Positions 38,512-47,724 of a DNA stretch of 64,000 nucleotides are shown here, one piece after another; the stretch's first letter is position 1, and each line of letters begins with the position of its first letter. The notes beneath the pieces were generated by a model. That model ran no database searches, was not told where the DNA came from, and saw only the letters and a program-made list of their open reading frames with translations. Source of the DNA: Rhynchopus euleeides (taxonomy: Eukaryota > Euglenozoa > Diplonemea > Diplonemida > Diplonemidae); contig OY723324.1 of the NCBI GenBank assembly GCA_963210315.1, positions 1,302,001-1,366,000 of the forward strand. The letters are read 5' to 3'. The translations under genes were made by a program, and so were the position numbers.

Positions 38512-39790
38512 AGGTGGATTTGTTTCTTCTTCTCGTCAGCATTGTTCGGAAGAGGGAGAGATGCCAGACAAAAGCTAAATAGGATGCAACAACCCATCCA
38601 CCGCATGCCAACACCCACACAACACATACGGAATCGGAACGGCAAGGGAGGTGGGTGTGGGTGTGTGTCTCATTGTCTGCTCGAACTCAGCAAACCAGTT
38701 CAAGAAAAGGCAAAAGGGAGGAGGCTCTTGAAGACCTCCGGCCCATGTTGTTTTCGAGCATCGTGTACATGTCTCTAGCCTCGTAGGACGGAGCAGGCCC
38801 GGGTTCGCCCCCAGCTGCCAAAAGGTCAGCGGAGAGGACCGCGGAGTACCTGTTTCGGTCCTCAAGCACGCCCGTATTCAAAGCTGCGCGAAATCTGAAG
38901 AACATCTTGAAAATCTTGCTCGCGCGGGAGGAAGTAGTGCAGTTTGCGGCTGAGACTTGCTGAGTCTGACAAGGAAGGAAAGCGACCCCCAGCCCCGAAG
39001 CTTTTCACCGTGACCCTGATTCTGATAGGCATTCAGATTACTCAAAATACTGAGCTTGCGATCAGTCAATCAAACACACTCTCTGCACCCAAACACGGGA
39101 CAACACACACCACCCTTGATCAGGCTCAAAGCGTGCTTCTCATTTCAGAGATTGTGTGTTGAAACGTCAACGCTTCAACTCACACAGGCTGCGAGCGGTT
39201 GTGGGGGGGAAAAGTGACTGTTGTAGAAGACAGCCGCACACAAAGGGGCACAAGGTTCTCCTCCCCACACAGCGTGTCATGATGTGTGGCCAGGCCTTCG
39301 GCCTGTTCTGCGCAGCGGTTCTTGCAGGCCGAGTTGAGGGGGTGGTCCCCTCGCCGTCGCACACATCCGATGAGTGTATGACCTCCCCCAGCAGAACCTT
39401 CCGGTGCTGGCCCTCTGGTCCCTTTTGGCGCGATATTCCGCCTCTGTCGCCTTGCGCTGTGGCATACACAGGGGACGATACCCTGCACAAACGCCCCTTC
39501 ATCCCCTCTCCCCTCTTCCCCCCCGCCCGCAGCTTTGTTTGGAAACGACTGCCTCACCTCCTCTGCTTGGGACAGGTGACCCATTGGAGTGCTGGCGGTG
39601 CACACACAGACAGACGCTCCACCGCCACCACCACCACCCACGCCATTCCACCACACACCACCCCCTCAGGCGGCACGAGCTCCCCTCCCGTGGGTTCAGT
39701 CTGCAGAGCGCCACAACGGTGCACTCAAGCACCTCCGTGGACGGGCTGGTGCAGGAACCCGCAGGGCCGCCACCCGAGCCAAGCCACACG
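38512..39790. other. Intergenic
   Basis: The 3' flank of the large gene, one possible minus-strand fragment (38687-38905), and a CCACCACC-rich leader with a candidate acceptor (CACCCCCTCAG at about 39659-39669) before the kinase start. No transposon ends seen. Confidence 0.5.
38687..38905 (-). CDS. Small hypothetical frame or gene fragment
   Basis: 72 codons from ATG 38905: FFRFRAALNTGVLEDRNRYS, then SADLLAAGGEPGPAPSYEAR and DMYTMLENNMGRRSSR. Composition is protein-like, and the frame stays open upstream of the ATG. No family known; possibly the last exon or relic of a gene that has decayed. Confidence 0.3.
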   Translation of the reverse strand: MFFRFRAALNTGVLEDRNRYSAVLSADLLAAGGEPGPAPSYEARDMYTMLENNMGRRSSRASSLLPFLELVC

Positions 39791-42408
39791 ATGTCCGCCC
39801 CGCCCGCCCAGCCGGCACCGCCGGTGCGCGTGGAGGAGTCGATCGAGGCTGTGTTCCACCACCTCGCGTCGCTGCGGTGCCTCGACACGCTGCGCGCCTT
39901 CGAGTCGGAGCTGCAGCACCTGCACCTCCTGCCCCCGCCGCCGGCGAATACGGCTGCGGCTGCGCCGCAGCCGCCGGCCCCCGCACCCAAGGCTGCGCAG
40001 CCGGAGCCGAAGAAGTCACCGCAGCCCCCTCAGCAGCCGTCAGCGCCGGAGCCGCGCGGGCACCCCTTCGAGCAGTACCCGCAGGTGCCGGCGAATGAGA
40101 TGCAGTTCGAGGAGGAGGCGCCGCAGACCGGGTCGCGCCCCCTGCAGCAGACGGAGCTGGAGCTGATGGAGACGCAGCTGGCGCACGCGCAGCGCATGGT
40201 GGAGCGGTCCGCTGCGGAGGAGGCGGCTGCGGCAGACGACGAGGAGGACGAGTGGCAGGGCGACGACGACACAGGGTTCATCCGCGTCGCGGCGCGCGAG
40301 CAGAGCTTCGTCGAGGAGGAGCTGTGGATGCCGGAGCGGGGGCGGCGCCCCTCCTTCTCGAAGGGGGCCGGGATCGCCGCGAAGGAGCACAAGGCGTATG
40401 TGCGGGAGATGATCAACCGCGAGCACCAGAAGCTCCTGAAGGACGTCGAGGTGTACAAGGCGCAGCAGGCGGACAGCCCTGTGCCCCCTGCAGAGCAGAC
40501 CCCCTCTCCCAAGGCGAACGCGCGTGAGGAGGAGGGCGCAGCGGATGCGAAGCCTGCGGCGGCGGAGGGCGCGCGGGAGCCCGCGACGGACGACGCGGTG
40601 AGCGAAGCTGGGGACGAGCAGTCGCCGACGGCAAGCCGCACGCCGCCCAAGCCTGCGGCAGAGGCTGACCCGGTGCTGTACGTCCCGCCCCCGCCCCCGC
40701 AGCCCGTGCTGGAGAAGTTCTCCCTGCAGGTGATCTACGAGAAGAGCAAAACAGGGTTCGAGCAGGACCGCGAGTTCCCCGTGCAGCGCGACAGCGTCAT
40801 CGCGGGGAGGTACCAGATCCTGGAGTACATCGGGGGGGCTGCCTTCTCAGACGCGGTGCAGTGCCTCGACCTGAAGACAAACCACCCGGTATGCCGTGCA
40901 GAGGTGGGCAGAGGTGTTGGGTTGTGGGGGGTTGGTGGTGGAGAACAGTCGTTGCAAAAAGGGGGGGTGGTGTGTGCAGCGGATGTGGGGCCTGATGAAG
41001 TCAAGATAATTTGGGTGTGGTTCGGTTGCCTTTTTGAATTGTCGTCATCCCCCTGTCAGCTGTCATCTGCCTCTGCCCCTCTCCACCCCACACAGGTCTG
41101 CGTCAAGATCATCAAGAACTCGAAGGACTACTTCGACCAGTCCCTCGACGAGATCAAGCTGCTGCAGTACATCAACCGCAGCGGGGATGCAGACGACCAC
41201 TGCGTGCTGCAGCTGTACGACTACTTCTACTACAAGGAGCACCTGTTCCTTGTGAGCGAGCTGCTCCGGGACAACCTCTACGAGTTCAGCAAATACAACC
41301 GCCGCAACGACGACGCCCCCTACTTCACAGTGCAGCGGTTGCAGAGGATGACGAAGCAGGTGTGTGCCCCATCCCCACCCCCTCGAGCTGCGAGCGTTGT
41401 GTCATGCCGCGCACCCGCCCAGCCCTCTCTTGCATGCTGTGTATTGTGTGTGCACCTGCCCTCCACCACCACCGAACCCCCCCAGATCCTGACCGCCCTG
41501 TCGTTCATCCACAAGCTCGGCCTGATCCACTGCGACCTGAAGCCTGAGAACATCCTCATCAGGAGCTTCAGCAGGTGCGAGGTGAAGGTGATCGACTTCG
41601 GGTCCTCGTGCTTCACGCACGACCAGCTGTGCTCCTACGTGCAGAGCAGGTGCTACCGTGCACCCGAGGTGATCCTGGGCCTGCCGTACGGGCAGACCAT
41701 CGACATGTGGTCCCTCGGGGCGATCCTGCCGGAGCTGCTGACGGGCAACGTGCTGTTCTACAACGACTCCGTCAACACGATGCTCTGCCGCATTTCCGCC
41801 ATCTGCGGCCCCTTCCCCCCGCACATGATGAAGCACGCACGCCATGCGCACAAGGTATGACTTGGCCTTTGCACAGGTAGGGGTGCCTGCCTCCCCCACA
41901 CAGAAGGGGATTGCGAAGAGCACCAAATGCATTCATAATGTTGAAGCCGCCTGGCCCCCTCCCTCCCCTTCCTCTCTCCCCCCACGCTGCCACACCCCAC
42001 GCATACCACCTGCAGTATATGACACGCTCTGGGGTGATCTACGAGGAGACGAAGCGTGGTATCGAGCTGCTGTTCCCACGCCGCACAACGCTGCGGATGC
42101 GCATGGGCAACTGCAAGGACGACATGTTCGTCGACTTCGTGTCGCAGCTGCTGCAGGTCGACCCCTCGAAGAGGTGTGTGCCCGCACCCCCTGCCCCCCC
42201 CTGCTGCCCCTGTCTTCTTCTGCGCCCCTCTTCTTCTGCATCGCACACTGCGCACTGCACACCTGCTGTGCCCCACTCCAACTCTTGCTTGGCAGCGCAT
42301 GGCTTCAGAAGGCCACCCACACATCCACACACCCACAGGCTGACAGCGGCAGAGGCGCTGAACCACCCGTGGCTGCAGGCTGACTACGGCCCGCTGCCTC
42401 CTCTGTAG
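39791..42408 (+). CDS. DYRK-family protein kinase (five exons), plant DYRKP-like
   Basis: Exons 39791-40888, 41096-41359, 41486-41854, 42016-42173 and 42339-42408 give 652 residues. Introns are 207, 126, 161 and 165 bases, phases 0, 0, 0 and 2, donors GTATGC, GTGTGT, GTATGA and GTGTGT, acceptors CACAG, CCCAG, TGCAG and CACAG. Residues 13-40 resemble a LisH dimer motif (ESIEAVFHHLASLRCLDTLR). A Pro- and acid-rich linker follows to about 330. The kinase domain (about 343-640) has a Gly-rich loop YIGGAAFSDAV, Lys370 in VCVKIIKN, HCDLKPENIL (catalytic D471), DFG at 491-493, the activation segment SYVQSRCYRAPEV and DMWSLG. KDYFDQSLDEIKLLQYIN and YFYYKEHLFLVSELL are typical of the DYRKP branch. The Tyr of YxQSRxYR is the expected autophosphorylation site. 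All key residues are present, so the kinase should be active. Confidence 0.93.
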
Positions 42409-43815
42409 GCTTCTCCTGCAGGAGTGCTCCTGGCAGGTGGAGTTCCAGGGAGCTCTGGCACCGCAAAAACCGTGATTCTCAAGCGATTTGAGGAGTTGTG
42501 GAGACCCGCCTCACCCCCCCCCGCCCCCATCACCCGTTGTGTTGGTTCTGACCGTGCAGCAAAACCAATGGTGGCTGGTGCCGTGGGGTGCGAGAGTGGA
42601 GAATACAGAGTGGCGGGTGCGGAGGGGGGGCGCGGGGACTTGTGTATATGTGTGTGTATGTCGTAATCCAAACAGAAACAAGGGTGAAGGGGGGGATGGG
42701 CACGGCCAGCAACAGGCACTGCTTCCTCCCCCCCCCGGTGCCCGCCTTGTCGGCCTGAAGAAGCTGATGACACGGCGCTCCCCGCCTCTCCCCTCACAGA
42801 CAGGGCCACCGGCACAACACACGCACATCCTGCCCTGTCTCCCCCCCCCCCCCCTTCGATTCCAGGAGGCGTTCTGTTTCTTTTGTTTTAATTTTTAGAT
42901 CCACCCACCCACACCCACCCCCCGCCGGAAAGGCGCTGCTGTTTTCATTTTTTGCTTGTGGATGGTCGCTCAGCTGGCTCACACCAAACCGCTTCCTTCT
43001 CAGCAAATCTCTCTCTGTCTGTCCCTCGTGGAATAGGTTTCAGGAAAGACCTGTTCGTTCTGCTGAAGTGCAGAAGAAGCGTGGGGGTGCAGGGGGGGGG
43101 GGTGTTGAGTTGTTAGGAGTGGTAAGGCCTTCGTGGCAGCATTGTGAGCGTCACCCCACCTTACCCCCATTCCCCCCCCCCCAGTGTTGGACACAAGCAA
43201 ACGAGACGCGCACGCCCAGCCCCCTTCTTTGTTGTTGTTGCGATGCCAGAAAATGTCTGAATCGGTTCCCAAAAAAACACCCCCCAAATATAGTCAACCC
43301 CGCCCAGGTTAACCCCACCCCTCACTCCATAAAACTCTTGAATGGCGTGATCATGCGAAACCCCAGAGGCACATATCTGGCACAGATCCCCCTCGCTCTG
43401 GCCGTGCCGTTCAATGGTTGTCTTCTCGGCTGTCTTCTCTCTCAAGTGCAATGTAAAATGGAATGTGAAATCGCGCAAAAATTAAAATCACAGACCAACA
43501 AGTGACAAAACAGGGCCCGAAGAAGGCAAAAAAAATCGTTCAAACACAGCCTTTCGGAAAAAAAACAAGCGTGTGCGTCAACGAATAACTCATTTCTCTT
43601 GCCATATATTGGGAGATCGGGGCGGTATTCTCCTAATAAACCGAAGAAACGGAAGAGTGCGGCGGTATTTCGTGCTTCTCCCCCCCCCCCCTCCTCCTGC
43701 CCCACCCCACCCGCTATCTGGCATCTGTCTGTGTGCTGCTGAAAGGCAAGAAGTCGATTCCGCCTCTCACACAGCCGCCCTCCCCGCGCCGTTGGCCCCC
43801 CCCTCCCCCCCCCCT
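42409..43815. other. Intergenic, no gene seen
   Basis: The kinase 3' flank, then C-rich and G-rich runs (42728-42738, 42841-42854, 43091-43100, 43681-43690). Short open frames on both strands are unrelated to known families. It ends in poly(C) (43801-43815), the site of the next transposon. Confidence 0.55.
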
Positions 43816-45351
43816 AGGGCGGGTCGAAAGCCTGTCCCAAAATGGGGTTTTTCGACATAGCAGCCGCGGCCCTCTATTTGACCTTCTGACCCCCCAGAAC
43901 CCCCTATACCCCGGTTTTTGGGCCCTAGGAGTCCGATTTTCGGGCTCCCGAGCCCCGGAAAGTCGATTTTTGATGATGTCAAAATTTTGTTCCCTATACT
44001 GCACCTCAGGGTCACGCACAGCTTCGCCAGTCCACTATCAGCCCATGTGCAGGCCCACTTCCTCGACCTCCTCCACCCCTTCCTCCCCTGCGTCATCAAG
44101 ACCCTCCATAGGTGCCAATCCTGCATCTTTCGACCCTCTTCCCACTCCAGCGTCGCACCAAACTGTTGATGCGGGCAGCCACCATCTCCTTCTCTGTATA
44201 CACTGCCAGATCGTGCAAAGATGCATACTGATGCAGAGTAGGAACCGTCATCAATTTGCACAGTGTGCGGTGCTTGGCTGCAAGGGACAGGCGGCACAAC
44301 TGGCCACTGCTCCGACACTGAGATGCTGGTCTGGCCAACGAACTCTTTGTAAGTTGAAAGGTATCCTCTGTCGGGAGGGGGGTTTGCGAACCAACCCTCA
44401 CGACTTGCTCATGGCTTGCTGAGCAAGGCGTGCAATGACTTTCTGATTATTCAGGACGTGCATTCGAAGCCCGCGCACTTCTTCTGTGAAATGGTTGTTG
44501 CGAGAGTTGCACTGTGTGATTCCTTGATCCCCTTCCTCGCCTCATCGTACGGAGGACGCTTGAATGTCCCGAGCATATCCTTCGCAGCGTCTTTAGCCAG
44601 TTCTGCGCTCTCGTCATTCCATAAGGCGCGTGCAGCATAAATACCCGGACACTGTTCTGAGACCAGGTCCCACAGGACCCTGGTCTTGAGCGCCCAGAAG
44701 AGAACCTTGATGATAAGCTCGGGCTCTGCGTTGCAGCTGGGTACTCGCTTCGCTCTTCACCTCCCTTGACTGTCTGCATCCACAGGAGAAATGCTTCGCA
44801 GATAACGGCAGCAGTGGCAAGTGTTTAGTCGGGACAGTTTACCTGCCTTGCATTCTAAGAGAGCATTCTCATGAGGGCATCAACACTAATGCATCACTGT
44901 CGGCTATGATGACATCCTCCCTGTTCCTGGCAGCTCCGAGTTCAACAGCAGGCCACCCAACGACTGTGTCAGATGGCAGTATTCGATGCCATCTTCTCAC
45001 TATCCGAATCGTTGGGATACGACGTTGTTTGTGGCGCGGATGAGCGGTTGCATCAGAAAATCACAGCCGCAGGATGGTGTGCGCTCGGACGTCCCAGGAT
45101 GAGAGTGTTTTACTATCTGCCCGTGGCAGGCGTCCGTGCCATGACCCGGAGGTGCAGTATAGGGAACGGAAAAATTGACATCATCAAAAATCGACTTTCC
45201 GGGGCTCGGGAGCCCGAAAATCGGACTCATAGGGCCCAAAAACCGGGGTATAGGGGGTTCTGGGGGGTCAGAAGGTCAAATAGAGGGCCGCGGCTGCTAT
45301 GTCGAAAAACACCATTTTGGGACAAAAAAAGGGGGCTTTCGACCCCCCCTA
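43816..45351 (-). mobile_element. Family 1-like transposon, third lineage, non-autonomous
   Basis: Inverted repeats of about 195 bp start TAGGGCGGGTCGAAAGCCTG (43816) and end GGCTTTCGACCCCCCCTA (45351); arms share GACCTTCTGACCCCCCAGAA and GATTTTCGGGCTCCCGAG. Poly(C) flanks both ends. The TAGGGxGGGTC tip matches the other family 1 elements, but the rest of the arms does not, so it is a separate subfamily. The interior of 1.1 kb carries only a minus-strand coding relic. Confidence 0.85.
44453..44770 (-). pseudogene. Coding relic inside the third family 1 lineage
   Basis: A minus-strand frame without ATG reads ELIIKVLFWALKTRVLWDLV, SEQCPGIYAARALWNDESAE and LAKDAAKDMLGTFKRPPYDE, ending CAGFECTS and TGA at about 44453. 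It stays open for about 105 codons. PELII..LFWA recalls PELVVAAVCFAWYKS in the 703-residue transposase, but the likeness is too short to prove descent. Confidence 0.45.
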
Positions 45352-46091
45352 TCCCCCCCCCCCCCCTCGTCCCCCGTGCGCTGGCGACGCAGAGCGGTAG
45401 TGCGCCTTTGCTGGCCCCTTCTTTGCCTGTTCCCCCTCCTTAGTTGCCAGCGTTTTCCCATAGATGATGGGGGCGAAGAGTCGAGCCCTGTTTTTTTTAT
45501 TGTTTTGGCTTTGGTGGTCCTATGCCAACCCATTGCTTTGGGGGCTGATATTTTTAGTTGTTTCACGAGCAAGACAAAAACCAAACCAACCGTTGAACAC
45601 GCCTGTTGTATGGGGTGTACTTCACACTCTGCCACCTTCGGTATCCCCGGGAAGGGTTTGCCGGAGAGCTTTGCCGGGAAAAAAACCGTGGAGTAGCGAA
45701 GACCCCACCATAGAAACGTGACGGCCTTTCCGCTCTGAAGAAGATGCAGAAAAATGCAGAACAGGTTGTGTCGTGAGCTGCGTGCCAGCGTGTCACAACA
45801 CCCCGGTTGGAAAAGTGTCACAGTTCAGTGACAGTTGTGACACAACCAGCGAAGGGCCCTCCCGATGCACTCAGATGCCACCACGGAAGGAGGGTCCAGT
45901 TTGGTAGGCTCCGAGAGAGGCAACGCGAGGCACGGCATGCTGTCTATGAGCTGCCCTCTATAAAACCTGGAACATGCGTTCTTCGGCCCATTCCTCCACA
46001 TTCCCCCCCACGCCTCACCACACGAGGTCACGGACGCCGGCGCTCACTTTTGCACACCCCTGTTATCTGGGAAGGGGGGGGGGGGACCATA

Positions 46092-46122
<31 letters not shown>

Positions 46123-47724
46123 CTTGGCCCTGAGGCATGCAAGTGGTGGGGGAAAAGCCAAAACAAAAGCAAAGAAAGGGATGTATGTGCGGGGGGGGGG
46201 TTGTTTTTGCTTTGCCGTATATCCACCACCATCCCCCCCCCCCCCCACCACCACTCCCGCCGCCACACCCACACCCAACACCTCTGCTAGATTATTTATT
46301 TCAGCCACACTCACATGCATGTGAATATTTTTATACTGGTATTAGTGTCGAACACACGCCGAGCACACCCTGCTCTTTGTGGGATCTCCACTGTCACGCA
46401 CACACAACACACCCAGCTTCTGTGTCGCATTGAAGAGTCCAAGACTGTCTTTTTTGTGGAGTTGTCCCCCTGGAAAGATGCTCGAATATGGGCGGCGTTG
46501 CTGTCGTGTGTTTTGTTTGACTGCAGGATCCCATATATTCTCACCGCCACTCCCTCCCCGTTGAGTGCCAGCCCACTTTTGTCAGAGGTGGTGCGCGTCA
46601 CAAAACGAGACAAGTTCCCGGAAAACGGCAGGCAAATAGGTACCCACCCCCCCGTTTTACCCCGTTTGCCCTGCTGTGGTGTCCAGTGGTGCCCCTCACA
46701 CGACACCAGATGGCCTCATCCTCACTCGCCCTCCCCAGCCGATCTCTCTGTCTCTATGCTGAAGGTGTGATCAACCCCCCGTGAAAGGACTACTCGCACC
46801 GATTTTTTTTGCCTCTTTTCAATCTCTCTCAAGTGCCCTTGACCCCGGCCTGTCCGCTGGCGCCGCGCTTGCCTTCTCCACTCACACCCCACACCACACC
46901 CCCTTCGCTGCGTTCTGTCATATTAGTTCTTTAGCTTCTGATCAGGTGCAAATTAGGGCAGAGGCGGTTGGGAGAGGGGGGGGTGCGGGGGCGGCGGGGG
47001 TGGGGCAATATATATTTTTTCTTCCAACAAGGTACTTGTCAGGCGGAAATGCAGCGATAGGGGAAGTGCTAGGTGCTTGCCGTCACACACAGTCTTATGC
47101 GCCTGCCAATCACACCAACACTTCCGCAGGCAAAATTTTCTGTGTGTGTCGTGCGATCAACGAAAAACTTTTTCTCGTTTACCTTTCGTATTTCTTCACG
47201 AATGATCCTGCACGACTCCAGCTATATTTTGCCGCGGGGGCGATTAAAGCGTGCCTTCCCCTTGTTTTCTGGCGTCGGGCGTCGGTCTCCTTAGTGGCCC
47301 TCTCGCTCAGGGCGTTGCACGGGACATGCACCCCCTCCACACACCAGAAGGCAACAGATTTTTGGTGTGGCGGGGCAATGCATATCGTCAGTCCAAGAGC
47401 AGAGAGCGCTCTCTGCGTTCTTGCAACCAAAAAAAAAGATCTGAGCTCGCGTGTGTGTAGCCCGCCGGAGCTAGCCATATACGGGTATATGGTCCCCCTG
47501 TTTCGGGGCTGCACCGCCTCAATCAATTCTGAGAACCACCCGCAAAAAAAAAGAACCAGATTCGTTTGTGCGTGTGTTGGGTTGTGTGTTGGGCTATCAA
47601 CAACAGGTGTTCTGATTATAGAAGAAAGGACACCTCCTCCTTGCCCCCAAAAGGCAGATTTCATGCTCTCGCTGCAGAGCTGCAGAGCTGCTCCCATATA
47701 TAGGGTCGTGTGGTGGGCAAAGCC
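45352..47724. other. Intergenic, simple repeats only
   Basis: Poly(C) 45353-45366, a GTAGCGAAGACCCC remnant at 45695-45708 (like the GGGGGTCTTCGCT tips), a GTGTCACA/TGTGACAC hairpin at 45815-45842, a GA microsatellite (46093-46112), and C/G-rich runs. A 318-codon frame (46781-47737) was rejected. GTGGTGGGCAAAGCCCACCAC just before the next element is a perfect palindrome. Confidence 0.5.
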
